Origin: Candidatus Altimarinota bacterium
GTDB lineage: Bacteria; Patescibacteriota; Gracilibacteria; BD1-5; UBA6164
NCBI GenBank assembly: GCA_030683605.1
Contig: JAUXPL010000040.1
Coordinates: 1-47,118 of the forward strand
DNA: 47,118 nt
Direction of reading: 5' to 3'
In this document: positions 10,821 through 21,562 of the stretch, piece by piece
How the letters are laid out: each line of letters opens with the position of its first letter
Position numbering within the stretch: the first letter of the stretch is position 1
The notes under the pieces: generated by a model
Told to the model about the DNA's origin: nothing
Databases searched by the model: none
The model's input: the letters and a program-made list of their open reading frames with translations, nothing else
Position numbers and translations under genes: made by a program

Positions 10821-11033
10821 ATGTCATTCGCACCAAAGAAAAAACACTCTAAATCTAGAACTAATACTAGAACTACAAATTGGATTAAATTAACTGCTTT
10901 GAAATTGAAAAACAAAGTAATGTTAAACAAAGAAGGTACAGGTTTAGCTCACTTTATGGAAGAAGACGGTACTTACAACGGTAGAACAGTAATTAAAGCT
11001 AAAACTAAAAAAGCTAATGTAACTAGAATATAG
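10821..11033 (+). CDS. rpmF: Ribosomal protein bL32, zinc-ligand-free form
   Basis: 70 residues beginning MSFAPKKKHSKSRTNTRTTNW, which matches the basic N-terminus of bL32 (KKKxSKSRRxxRRTHW). The second half ends with DGTYNGRTVI, equivalent to the usual GYYNGREV. The four Cys of the zinc ribbon are absent. I chose the ATG at 10821 because the family protein begins at this Met; an in-frame TTG at 10815 would add two residues. It precedes nusB with a terminator between them. Confidence 0.82.
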   Translation: MSFAPKKKHSKSRTNTRTTNWIKLTALKLKNKVMLNKEGTGLAHFMEEDGTYNGRTVIKAKTKKANVTRI

Positions 11034-11047
11034 TTTTTACTGTATTT

Positions 11048-11083
11048 ATAACATAGATATATTTATGTCTATGTTATTTTTTG
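11048..11083 (+). terminator. Intrinsic terminator after rpmF
   Basis: ATAACATAGA (11048-11057) pairs with TCTATGTTAT (11068-11077), followed by a run of T's. It sits 15 bp after the bL32 stop and before nusB. Confidence 0.75.
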
Positions 11084-11108
11084 CGATTTTAGATTTTTAT
11101 CCATTACA

Positions 11109-11594
11109 ATGACAGAAGTAGTAAACATAGTTAATCGTAGGAAAAGTAGAAAGTTGTTGTTTCAAGAGTTGTATGCTATGTCACTAAATGAATTCAACCA
11201 AGAATTATTTAGAGAATCATTTTTTTCTGATGTTTTTACATTCACACCAGATGATGCTTATTTATCTGAAATGAGAAAAATAATAACATTTTATGAATGA
11301 TTTTTCATCAGCATACTGAAAAAATATACACCTAAATTCAATGTAAAAACAATGAGTTTATCATACATATTACCTATATATATATGATTGGCAGAAATGT
11401 TTTTCTTGACTGAAGAAATACCAGGTAAAGTATCTATAAACGAAGCAGTAGAAGTAGCAAAAGTATACTGAGATGATTCATCTAAAAAAATTGTAAATGG
11501 GGTATTAAACAAAGTATTACAAGATATAGATGAACTAGATAAATTAAAAGAAAATGATTATAGTGAAGTATTGGAGAGTGTGTTTAAGAGGTAA
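11109..11594 (+). CDS. nusB: Transcription antitermination factor NusB
   Basis: 161 residues, near the family's usual length. It starts RRKSRKLLFQELYAMSLN (family pattern RRxARExALQxLYxxD) and ends [28 protein letters not shown], the hallmark INEAVELAKxF...FVNGVLD block. NusB binds boxA RNA with NusE in rRNA antitermination. The helical middle part is longer than usual. It follows rpmF with a short terminator between. TGA codons encode Gly in the conserved second half, including that of VYGDDS. Confidence 0.87.
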
Positions 11595-11900
11595 GAGAAA
11601 CTTAACTTAACTTAACCTAACCCAACCTTAACCCTATCCTGCCCTAAAGGATACACCTTCGGATAAATCCTTTCCCTTAGATAAGGGCAAGGGGCTGCAA
11701 GACCATACTAACACACACACTAGCAACAGTCCACCCCATAACCCCCTCCTTAGTAAGGAGGGGGGAATAGAAAAAATTCTGAATTTATTTCAGGATTTTT
11801 TTTGTGGAACAAATCCCCCTCTATAACTAATTTTGTTTAACCCATCCCCCTGCGGGTACTTCCCTTGAAAAGGGAAGAGATAATATGATAAATTATAAAA
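11595..11900. repeat. Cluster of GC-rich repeats between nusB and the accessory region
   Basis: There is no gene in this stretch. It holds a CTTAAC-type tract (11600-11640), units such as CCTTTCCCTTAGATAAGGGC, CCCCCTCCTTAGTAAGGAGGGGGG (11748-11770) and CCCCCTGCGGGTACTTCCCTTGAAAAGGGAAG (11850-11880). The middle unit is nearly the same as the insert in PBP1C at 27897-27945, and the last resembles the insert at 28990-29036. An imperfect hairpin with a T-run at 11775-11812 (ATTCTGAA...TTCAGGAT) may end the nusB transcript. Confidence 0.75.
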
Positions 11901-11903
11901 TAC

Positions 11904-11930
11904 TTGAATAAATAATTATTTAGATATAAT
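11904..11930 (+). promoter_or_regulatory. Putative promoter of the RhuM-type gene
   Basis: TTGAAT (11904-11909) and TATAAT (11925-11930) are spaced by 15 bp, ending 33 bp before the ATG. The same 15-bp spacing is seen before the DUF488 and BRO-N genes. Assigned by eye only. Confidence 0.4.
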
Positions 11931-11963
11931 GTATATATAAAGTATATTAATAATAAGTATTAA

Positions 11964-12368
11964 ATGAAAAATAATTTAGAAAAATCTGATTTTTTAATCT
12001 ATACTAGCTCAGATTGAAAAACAAAACTACAAGTAAACATAGAAAATGAAACTATATGGCTAAACCAAGAGCAGATAGCGTTATTATATGGTAAATCAAG
12101 AACAACTATTACCTGACATATAAAAAATATTTTTGTAGAACAAGAACTTGAAAAAAAAGTGGTATGTCGAGAATTCCAACATACAACTAATCACTGAGCA
12201 ATAAAAGGTAAATTACAAACATCTTCTACAAATTATTACAATCTAGATATGATTTTATCTGTTTGATATAGAGTTAGATCAACAGAATGAACACAGTTTA
12301 GGAAGTGGGGCCCTGGAAAATTGATATGTAATAATCTGAGAAATCAGATTATTTTTTTTGAGGTTTAA
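11964..12368 (+). pseudogene. Truncated RhuM/virulence-protein-family gene
   Basis: The open frame is 134 codons. The N-terminal part matches the RhuM family: IWLNQEQIALLYGKSRTTITGHIKNIF, YYNLDMILSVGYRV and TEGTQFRKW. Family members run to about 330 residues; here the similarity stops directly after FRKW and the frame continues for about 20 unrelated residues, through a hairpin terminator. The C-terminal half seems deleted. RhuM-type proteins occur in genomic islands beside restriction systems; their function is poorly known. The fragment may still be expressed, since promoter and terminator are present. Confidence 0.7.
12330..12360 (+). terminator. Intrinsic terminator with GAAA tetraloop
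   Basis: AATAATCTGA (12330-12339), loop GAAA, TCAGATTATT (12344-12353), then a T-run. It lies inside the aberrant 3' end of the RhuM-type frame, as expected if the original end of that gene was lost and this is a downstream remnant. Confidence 0.75.
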
Positions 12369-12445
12369 GTAATGAAGATTATTTGATTTATACATATTAA
12401 TTTATATACTAAAAGAAATATAATATTACAATAATCAACAAAAAA

Positions 12446-15400
12446 ATGGCTCATAATGAAGATACAAGAGTAAAAATACCTACTATACTACATCTTACAA
12501 GACTTGGATACAAATATTTATCACTAAAAGATATTAAATGGGACATAAATACAAATATTTTTACAGATATTTTCTATGATAGTATAATAAAAATAAATCC
12601 TAAAATAAAACTAGATGATATAAAAAAACTTCTAGATAAAATTACTTTATCTCTAGATAATGATGATTTGTGAAAAGAATTTTATGAGATGCTTATTTCA
12701 AATGACATAAAACTTATTGATTTTGATAATTTTGAAAATAATAATTTTAATGTAGTTACTGAACTAACTTGTAAAAATTGAGAAGACGAATTCAGACCAG
12801 ATATAACAATTCTAGTTAACTGAATGCCTCTTTCTTTTATTGAAGTGAAAAAACCAAATAATAAAGAATGAATATTAGCAGAAAGAAAGAGAATAGATAC
12901 TCGTTTTTCAAATAAAAAATTTAAAAAATTTATAAATATTACTCAGTTATTAGTATTTTCTAATAATATGGAATATGATTCAGAATCTATATGACAATTA
13001 GAATGAGCTTATTACTCTAGTACCTCATATAGTAAAGCAAATTTTAATGCATTTAAAGAGGATGAAGTAGTAGAAAAACTAGATTTAAATAAGATAATAA
13101 TAGCAGAAAATCATAGTACTGAAAATTTTGTTCTAAGTGACAATAATCTAAATGTAATAAAACATTCGCCTGAATTTGCTACTAATAAAGATATAAATAG
13201 TCCTACAAATAGAATAATAACAAGTATTTTTAGCAAAAAAAGATTAGCTATGTTTTTAAGATATGGTATAGCATATGTAAAAGAAACAAAATGACTAGAA
13301 AAACATGTTATGAGATATCCTCAATTCTTTGCTACAAAAGCTATTGAACAAACAATTAATAAATGAATTAAAAAATGAGTAATATGGCATACACAATGAA
13401 GTGGAAAAACGGCTTTATCATTTTATAATGTTAGATATTTAACTGATTATTTTCAAAACAAAAATATAATCCCAAAATTTTATTTTATAGTTGACCGTTT
13501 GGATTTATTAACTCAAGCAAATCAAGAATTCACTAGTAGATGACTAATAGTTCATACTGTAAATTCAAAAGACCAATTGTTAGCAGATTTCAAAAGTAAT
13601 AAAGCAATTCACTGATTACACTGAAAACTAGAAATAACAGTAGTAAATATTCATAAATTCAAAGAAGATAAAGAAAAAATAGATGTTAATTCTTACAACA
13701 CAAATATTCAAAGAATATATTTCCTAGATGAAGTACATCGTAGTTATAATCCACAAGGTAGCTTTTTAGCAAATTTGATTACATCAGATAAAGATGCAAT
13801 AATTATAGGACTTACATGAACTCCTCTAATATGAAATACAATAAATACTAAAGATATATTTTGAGACTATATTCATAAATATTACTATAATTCATCAATA
13901 GCTGATTGATATACCCTGAAACTTATTCGTGAATGAATAGAAACAAACTACAAAATGCAACTAAAAGAAGCATTAAAAGAAATTCAAATTTTAAAATGAG
14001 ATGTAGATAAAAGAATAATATATTCTCATGATAAATTTGTAAATCCAATGTTAGAATATATAATAAATGATTTCGAAAAAAGTCGTATAATGCTTGGTGA
14101 TAGCACTATTTGATGAATGGTTGTATGTGATAGCTCTGACCAAGCTAAAAAAATGTTTGAAATATTCAATGAAAAATATTCAGATAAACTAAAATCAGCA
14201 TTAATATTGCATGATATAGGTAATAAAAAAGAAAGAAAAGGATATGTAGACAATTTCAAGGCATGAGATATAGACTTACTTTTTGTATACAATATGCTTT
14301 TGACATGATTTGATGCAAAAAGATTGAAGAAATTGTATATAACTAGAGTAATAAAAAAACATAATCTGTTACAAACTTTAACTAGGGTAAATAGACCTTA
14401 TAAGGATTTTAGATATGGTTATGTAGTAGATTTTGCAGATATTAGAAGTGAATTTGATGCAACAAATAAAGCTTATTTTGATGAATTAAAAGAAGAATAT
14501 GGCGAAGACGAAATGCAAACTTATTCAAATCTATTTTTATCTAAAGAAGAAATAGAAGAGGAAATAATAAATATAAAAGATAAACTATTTGCTTATGATT
14601 TATTAAATGCGGAAATATTTTCTAAACAAATAACAGAAATAAAGGATAAATCTGTACTACTAGAGATAAAAAAAGCATTGGCAAGTGCTAGAAATATATA
14701 CAATCTAATCCGTCTGTTATGACACATTGATTTACTTGAAAAAATAGACTTCAATAAACTAAGTAAATTATATAACGAAGTAGATAACCATATAAATCTA
14801 ATAAATTTAAAAGATAATTTAGAAAAAAATTCTGAAAATATAAATCTGTTAAATATGGCTTTGGAAGATATACTTTTTACATTTCGTAAAGTATCAGAAG
14901 AAGAAATGGTAATAGCTGATAAATTAAAAAATACACTAAAGAAAACAAGGGAAGAATTAGCAAATAATTTTGATCCAAAAGATAAAGAATTCATATCATT
15001 ATACGAAGAATTAAAAAGACTATTTGAAAAGAAAAATCTAGATGAAATAACTCAGGAAGAAATGAGTAAAAATATTGCATCGCTAGAAAAAATATATGAA
15101 GCTATAACTGATTTAAATAGAAGAAATAATTTACTAAAAGTGAAATATAATAATGATGAAAAATATGCTAGACTTCATAAAAGAATAAAGGAAAAACAAA
15201 ATATTAATGTTCGTGAAAATATTATTTACGAAGCATTAATGGGGATAAAAAATGATGCAGATGAAAAAGTAATAGAAAATGCTCGTATGCTAAATAATGA
15301 AAGTTATTTTACACAATTTATGAGCCCAATAGTTATAAATAATTTCGAAAAACATAAAATAAAACTAGATTTAGTTTCAGCAGATGAAATAAATGCTTCT

Positions 15401-15448
15401 GCAACAAAAGAATATCTTAATGAATTTAATAACCAAAAAATATGGTAG
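12446..15448 (+). CDS. hsdR: Type I restriction enzyme, restriction/translocation subunit HsdR
   Basis: 1000 residues, normal length. The N-terminal nuclease core PD...ExK is seen as RPDITILVNGMPLSFIEVKK (Lys near 133). The SF2 helicase motor shows motif I HTQGSGKTAL (about 317), motif II FLDEVHR (a DEAH variant), motif III GLTGTPL and motif VI QTLTRVNRPY. A helical C-terminal region that contacts the methylase core follows. It cleaves unmethylated foreign DNA after ATP-driven translocation. The gene overlaps hsdM by 7 bp, so R, M and S form one operon. Invariant glycines of motifs I and III are TGA codons. Confidence 0.95.
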
Positions 15449-17067
15449 AACAAGTATTTATGCTAAAAACGAAAAACTTGATAGATAGTTTGAAATGAAT
15501 ATGTGCTCGTTTTTGACTATGAAATGATTGAAATGAATTCAAAATCATTACTCAAGTTTTTTTATACAAATTTATGAATGATAAGTTTTGATATGAAGTA
15601 AAACTACTGGATCAAAAACTACAAAATTCTGAAAACTGGGAAGAAGTTATAAAAAAATACTCAGAATCAGAATACTGATTACTTACTAGAAAAATGAGTC
15701 CAGACAGTGCAAAATTGAAACCGGACCATTTTATTAGTACTTTATTTAATAAGCAAACTGGACAACAATTCTGAAAACTTTTTGATGATACTCTGAGAGA
15801 TATAGCTATTATAAATAATGATATATTCTCAGTAAAAACTGAAAGCTGAACAAAAATACAACTTTTTGATGAATTGACTAATTATATAGCAGACAGTAGT
15901 AAAAGAGATGATTTCGCAAAAGCAATTATTAATCAATTAATAGAATTCAATTTCGAAGAAATATTTCATCAAAAATTTGATTTTTTCTCTACTATGTTTG
16001 AGTACTTAATAAAAGACTACAACAAAGACTGATGATGAAAATATGCTGAATATTATACTCCACATGCAGTAGCTAAAATCATGTCAGCTATCATGGTAGA
16101 TACTCCAGTAACAAATGCAACAGTATACGACCCAAGTGCTGGTTCTGGTACATTGCTTATGAACATAGCTCATGCTATATGAGAAGATAAATGTACGATA
16201 TATTCACAAGATATATCTCAAAAATCATCATGAATGCTTAGACTTAACCTAATATTAAATAATCTAGTACATTCAATTCCAAACATAATCCAATGAGATA
16301 CTATTCTAGATCCATATCATAAACAATGAACTGATTTGATGAAATTTGATTTCATAGTTTCAAATCCGCCATTCAAACTTGATTTTAGTGATATTAGAGA
16401 TAACTTGGATACAAAAGAAAATAAAGAAAGGTTTTTTGCAGGTATTCCAAATATACCAAAATCAAAAAAAGATTCTATGTCTATTTATCTACTTTTTTTA
16501 CAACACATAATAGCTTCACTATCTCCTAGATGAAAAGCATCTATAGTAGTACCAACATGATTTATCACAGCTCAAAGCTGAATAGAAAAGAAAATCAGAG
16601 AAAGACTAATAGAACAAAAAATGCTAAAATGAGTAGTAAGTATGCCGAGTAACATATTCGCTACAACTGGAACAAATGTATCTGTAATATTCATAGACAA
16701 ACAAAACACAGACTGAAAAGTAGTACTAATGGATGCATCAAAACTATGAACAACTATTAAAGACTGAAAAAATCAAAAAACAGTACTTTCAACAACCGAA
16801 GAAGACCAAATCATAGACATATTTCATAATACAAAGCAAGTAGAGGATTTATCAGTAGTAGTTAGTTACGATGAAATAAAAGAGAAAAATTATAGTTTCA
16901 GTGCATGACAGTATTTTGATATAAAAATAGAATATACAGATATTAGCAAGGCAGAATTTGAAACTAAAATGAAAGAATATGAAAACAATCTACAAGGATT
17001 TTTTACAGAATCAAAAAAACTTGAAGATGAAATTTTTAGTCAATTAAAAGGATTGAAATATGAGTAA
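15442..17067 (+). CDS. hsdM: Type I restriction enzyme, DNA methyltransferase subunit HsdM
   Basis: 541 residues. The N-terminal helical HsdM_N domain is followed by the adenine N6-methyltransferase domain. AdoMet motif I is YDPSAGSGTLLMN (about 229) and catalytic motif IV is SNPPF (about 307). YAEYYTPHAVAKIM is the typical sequence just before motif I. With HsdS it methylates host recognition sites and with HsdR it forms the restriction complex. The start overlaps the end of hsdR, and its last codons overlap the start of hsdS by 8 bp, which fits translational coupling. Many TGA codons are read as Gly. Confidence 0.95.
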
Positions 17068-18310
17068 AGTAAAATTAATTCAATTAGATCAAACAACAAT
17101 AGAATTAATTGATTGAGATAGATGAGTAAATTATCCAAACAAAAAAAATTTTAGCAATAATTGATATTGTCTATTTTTAGATTCTTCAAATTTAACTAAA
17201 AATTGATTTGATTTTTCTTCTAAAGTTTTCATAAATGAAATAAAAGATAATTCAATGTGAAAATGAAAATTAAATAGATGAGATTTAGTAATGAATACTC
17301 GTTGAACACTGTGAAATATATGAATATATAATGAAAAAATAAAATATAATAATATTAGAATAAATTCATGAATGCTTATTATTAGATGATGAGAAGAGTA
17401 TGACCAATATTTTTTATATTCTTTTTTTAGAAGTAATTTATTTATTTTCCAGGTAATTAATTTAATGTCTTGATCTGTTCAAAAACAATTACCAATTTGG
17501 ATTTTTAATTTTATAAATGTACCAAAAATTGATATAATTGAACAGAAAAAGATTTCTAAAATTATTTATTTAATAGACTCAAAAATAGAACTAAATAATA
17601 AAATCAATTCAGAATTAGAAAAAATGGCTAAAACTCTTTATGATTATTGGTTTGTACAGTTTGATTTTCCAAATGAAAATTGAAAACCATATAAAAGTAA
17701 TGGTTGAAAAATGGTTTGGAGTGATGAGTTGAAGAGGGAGATTCCTGTGGGGTGGGGAGTTGAGAAAATGAAAGATTTATTAAAGAAGAACAATAAGAAA
17801 TTTATTTTAAATTGAGATAAACATGATATTGATACTATTGATTTATCTGTTATGCCAAGTTGAACTATGTGTTTAAATGAGAAAAGTAGTAGTGATAAAT
17901 TTTGAACTAATTTATTTAATCTTAATAAATATGATATTTTATTTTGATGAATAAGACCATATCTATTAAAAGCTTGATTTTCTCCTTTTGATTGATTAGT
18001 AACATGAACTGTACATTCATTTAGTGTAAAAAATGCATATGATTATAATTTTGTTTTAATAACAATGATTCAAGATAGTATGTTTAATTTTGCAGTTGTT
18101 AATTCTAAATGAACTAAAATGCCTGTAATTTGAGTAGATGATTTACTTGAATATAAAGTAGCTTATAATGAATCTATAGTAAAAAAATATAATGAAATAT
18201 TATCTTTTAAAGAAATTATTTCTAAAAATATTTGAGAAAATCAAAAACTTGCTGAACTTCGTGATTTCCTTTTACCTATGCTTATGAATTGACAAGTGAG
18301 TGTGAAGTAG
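17060..18310 (+). CDS. hsdS: Type I restriction enzyme, specificity subunit HsdS
   Basis: 416 residues with the two-half architecture. The first target-recognition domain covers about residues 1-175. A conserved coiled-coil spacer follows (IIYLIDSKIELNNKIN, MAKTLYDYWFVQFDFP). The second TRD starts at IPVGWG (about 230), and a terminal helix (NQKLAELRDFLLPMLMNGQV) completes the pattern. The TRDs decide the bipartite DNA site and cannot be read out from sequence alone. The gene ends the hsd operon and is followed at 21 bp by an unknown gene on the same strand. Confidence 0.93.
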
Positions 18311-18331
18311 ATTAATATTAAAAATAAAATA

Positions 18332-18925
18332 ATGGATTTTAAACAATTGATGGAATTTGCAGTAAATACGACTATAACTGATTTTTTTCTAGTAAAAAAT
18401 CAAGCAGAAATTTTTATAGAATCAAATGTAAAAAATAAAGCTAAGAGAGAGAAATTTTTGAATGAATTAGAATGAATTACAATGGACCAAGGAATATATT
18501 ATCGTGGAACATTATGATGAAATGATAGTAAAGTAATAGAAAATAATAGAATAGCTCAAAAAAAATGACAAGAAAGATGAAGTGAAGAATTAACAAGATT
18601 GTTATTAAAAATTAAACAATTTTTAAATAGTGATTTGAATATGGAAGAAAAAGAGTCAAAAAAATTGTTTTCAGGTTTTACAAACGTGAAAGCTTGATGA
18701 GATATAATTATATGAGATAATAATAAAAATATTATTAACGATATTGAAAAATTATTAGAATTAATAAATAAAAGTGGTTTAGATAAAAAATCTGAAATTA
18801 TTGCATTATTAGATGAATTCAAAAAATCTAATGATAAAAATAAATTAGTAGATATTTTTAGTATATTATGAAATTGAGCAAGTATAAGTAGTTTGATTGT
18901 TGCATTAAGTGGTTTGGTAAATTAA
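18332..18925 (+). CDS. Unknown protein directly downstream of hsdS
   Basis: 197 residues, no recognised family. The N-terminal half is charged and helical (KREKFLNELEGI, NRIAQKKGQERG). In the middle is KAGGDIIIGDNNKNI, a short Gly/Ile-rich beta motif that I associate with small adaptor-like regions of bacterial conflict proteins. The C-terminal part is helical (EIIALLDEFKKSNDKNKLV) and ends with a hydrophobic tail (LGNGASISSLIVALSGLV) that could sit in a membrane. It starts 21 bp after hsdS, so it is probably co-transcribed. A role in phage defence is only inferred from position. Confidence 0.6.
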
Positions 18926-18984
18926 ACTTTAATTATTATGTATGTATAATTTTGATTATTTTACTTTTTAAAAATTCTAAGAAT

Positions 18985-19326
18985 ATGAAAACAATAATAA
19001 AAAAAGATTTTTGAAAATATAAAATTGCTTACAAAAAACAAATATTAGATTACATTTATTGAAAAATTGATTATAAAGATTTGAATGAAATATTAAATTC
19101 TAATATAACTAAATATGTTTTACAAAAACTAGATTGAATAGAAGTAAATGATGATGATTTTAAAAGATTAAAAGTTCTCTATTTATACCATAATTTAGAA
19201 TTGCCAATGCTAAAGAAATCTTATGAATATTCGCCTAAATTTAGTTATGATTTTAAAAGATATGATCATAGTAATTATCCAAGTTGAATAAATTATAGAA
19301 AAAGCTGAAGATTTTGAGCTCATTAA
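18985..19326 (+). CDS. Small unknown protein in the defence region
   Basis: 113 residues, basic and aromatic-rich, ending HSNYPSGINYRKSGRFGAH. The frame uses five TGA codons as Gly and has a codon pattern like its neighbours, which supports it being real. I do not recognise a family and see no transmembrane segment or catalytic motif. It lies between the hsdS-linked gene and the DUF488 gene, whose own promoter follows. Confidence 0.5.
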
Positions 19327-19360
19327 TTTAATACATATTTTTAAATATAAATAGTAAAAC

Positions 19361-19399
19361 TTGACTTATTTAAACATTGTATATAATTAGTATATATTA
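19361..19399 (+). promoter_or_regulatory. Promoter region shared with the BRO-N gene
   Basis: TTGACT (19361-19366) and TATAAT (19382-19387) spaced 15 bp, followed by TAGTATATATTA. 37 of 39 bases are the same as at 21508-21546, upstream of another accessory gene. The AT-rich half downstream of the -10 may be an operator. Confidence 0.55.
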
Positions 19400-19413
19400 A
19401 CTTAATAAATATT

Positions 19414-20295
19414 ATGTTTCTAACTAGACAAAAAATACTTGTAGCTTATTTATACCTGTTATGAAAAAGCTGTTCCAAGTTGCATTTAATGAAATCATTA
19501 TTTCTATACTGTCAAGAATTTGAAAATAATATATATGATTTTCATCCTTATTTGAGGTGACCATTCTCAGAGTTAGTATATTTAGATCTTCGTAAACTAG
19601 ATGAAAAATGAATAATTAAAAGTAAAGAATACACACTAGAAATTATTGATAGAGACAAAATAAAACAAGTAATAAGTAAGTTAGATCCTCAGATAATTTA
19701 TATGATATCTTCTATTATTACTAAGTACTGAAATATGTCAGACAAGGTAATAATGGATACAGTGTATAATAGATATCCTTATTTTGCTATCAATAATCCA
19801 AATAAGAAAAAAGATTATAAAAATTTTGACCCAAGAATACAAGATATAAATAAAATTGCTACTATTTTCACTATATGATATGAGTGAATTACAATTGATA
19901 CATATATAGATAGACTTATAAAAAATAATGTTCATATATTAGTAGATGTGAGAAAAAATCCTAATAGTATGAAATATTGATTTTCTTCTCGTAGATTAAA
20001 AGATATTTGCGAAAATAGAGATATAAAATATATAAATATTCGTGAATTATGAATAGAATGAGAAGAAAGAAAAGAATTAAATTCATATGAAGACTACAAA
20101 AAGCTTTTTATAGAATATAGAAAAACTCTTCCTAGTAAAAATCAATATATCAATGAAATTAAAAATTTATTAGATTTATGAAATAGAATAGCATTAACAT
20201 GCTTTGAAGCAGATTGTAATTATTGTCATAGAAATGAAGTAGCGAACTATTTACATGATTATATTAATTGAAAATATGACTTGAAACATATATAA
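19414..20295 (+). CDS. DUF488 family protein with N-terminal winged-helix-like region
   Basis: 293 residues. The C-terminal part from about residue 152 is DUF488: FTIGYEGITIDTYIDRL, HILVDVRKNP, FSSRRLKDICE, YINIRELGIE, and ALTCFEADCNYCHRNEVANYL with its Cys/His cluster. The N-terminal 90 residues (RQKILVAYLYLLG...LHLMKSLFLYCQE) resemble the regulatory helix-turn-helix region seen in related proteins. DUF488 proteins are common near restriction and other defence genes; their biochemical activity is unsettled. It has its own promoter and overlaps the next gene by 20 bp, so the pair is probably translated together. Confidence 0.82.
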
Positions 20296-21103
20296 AAAGA
20301 AAGTACTAATTACAGTAAAAACATATCCTACTTTATCAAGTAAATATGATGAATTAGTTTGTACAGCTTGAATCACTGAAGAATGAGAATGGATTAGAAT
20401 TTATCCAATGCCATTTAGAAAATTTGAGGATTATAATAAATATAAAAAATATGATTGGATTGAAATGGAATTATTAAAAAATCCTATTGATTATAGACCT
20501 GAGAGTTTTAGACCTTACCATACACCAGCAAAATTAACCATATTAAATCATATATCAACAGCTGATAAATGGAAAGAAAGAAAATCAATTGTTTTAAAAA
20601 ATGTTTATAATGATTTAAGTTTACTTATATCTGAAAATAAAGATGATAAATGAACATCTTTAGTAGTTTTTAAACCAACTAAAATTTTAGATTTTACATA
20701 TGAAGAAGTTGAAAGAGTATGGGATTATAAAAAGTTAAAAATAATAGAAGAGAGAACAAAACAAACTAGTTTAATTGATGATATAGATGAAACATTTAAA
20801 GTTGTTAATAAACTACCATATAAATTTAGATATAAATTTGAAGATATAAATTGAAAAGTTTCTAATATGATGATAGAGGATTGGGAAATATGACAATTAT
20901 ATTGGAATTGTTTTTACACCTATAAAGATGAAAAAGTAGCTTTAGAAAAAGTAAAAGAAAAATATTTTGATGATTTTGCTAAAACAAAAGATTTACACTT
21001 CTTTTTATGAACTACAAAAGAACATAATAAAAGAGCAAAAAACCCTTTTGTAATAATTGGAACTTTTCATCCACCAAAAGATGAAAGAATTAGTTTATTT
21101 TAA
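20276..21103 (+). CDS. Unknown partner protein of the DUF488 gene
   Basis: 275 residues. It begins KKKVLITVKTYPTLSSKYDELVCTAGI and EGEWIRIYPMPFR, a pattern I recall for uncharacterised proteins next to DUF488 genes. The middle holds a wGxLYWN-like element (EIGQLYWNCFYTY), and the C-terminus is HFFLGTTKEHNKRAKNPFVIIGTFHPP. The start was placed at the ATG at 20276, inside the end of the DUF488 gene, because no in-frame start codon follows before the conserved KVLITVKTYP. The overlap suggests a two-gene module. Function unknown; a nucleic-acid or nucleotide role is a guess. Confidence 0.72.
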
Positions 21104-21271
21104 AATTATATTTTAAAATATTGATGAATTGATTAATCTTTTAAACAAACTAATGAAAAAAAAGAGAGTAGTGAAAACCTGATGAAAATTATAAATAGTG
21201 GGGTATTTAGTAGGTAAAAGTAAAAATACTTCACCAATTTTAATGTGATATTTATCTCTTAAAAATATATT
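21104..21271. other. AT-rich spacer, no gene seen
   Basis: Short in-frame runs (for example LINLLNKLMKKKRVVKT at about 21126-21178) may be leftover coding sequence, but no full gene or hairpin terminator was found. Confidence 0.35.
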
Positions 21272-21412
21272 ATGACAGAAAAAACTAGAAAAATAATAGA
21301 GAAATGATTAGAGTGAAGTATTGAAAAACAAGATAAATTATTTAACCAAAATTTCATAACAAAATTTTTGTATTGAAAAGCTGTGAAAAAATGACTTTCT
21401 GCAAAGTTTTAA
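21272..21412 (+). CDS. Small ORF of 46 codons, unknown
   Basis: It encodes MTEKTRKIIEKGLEGSIEKQ and ends AVKKGLSAKF, with four TGA-Gly codons. It is followed 20 bp later by a good terminator. It is basic and could be a small regulatory protein or a gene remnant. There is no ribosome-binding sequence and no recognised family, so expression is uncertain. Confidence 0.35.
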
Positions 21413-21432
21413 ATCAAATAGAAAATACAAAA

Positions 21433-21461
21433 AACAAGTAAAAAATAATTTTTTACTTGTT
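21433..21461. terminator. Intrinsic terminator
   Basis: AACAAGTAAAAAA and TTTTTTACTTGTT form a perfect 13-bp stem with a 3-base loop, followed by CTTTATTT. It separates the DUF488 block from the BRO-N gene. Confidence 0.75.
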
Positions 21462-21507
21462 CTTTATTTATTAGCGATATATTTAGTGTAATAATTAATT
21501 ATATTAC

Positions 21508-21546
21508 TTGACTTATTTATATATTGTATATAATTAGTATATATTA
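21508..21546 (+). promoter_or_regulatory. Promoter region of the BRO-N gene, near-copy of 19361-19399
   Basis: It has the same TTGACT-15 bp-TATAAT arrangement and the same TAGTATATATTA tail as the region before the DUF488 gene; only two bases of 39 differ. It ends 16 bp before the ATG at 21563. Confidence 0.55.
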
Positions 21547-21562
21547 TAAATAAAAATTAGAT

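Noticed and set aside
11595-11900. CRISPR array
   Set aside because: The repeated units differ in length and sequence, are palindromic in several different ways, and are not spaced by regular unique spacers; no cas gene is near.
17700-17760. GC-rich stretch in hsdS as another repeat insert
   Set aside because: It encodes the normal HsdS motif before the second recognition domain (WSDELKREIPVGWG) and has no palindrome.
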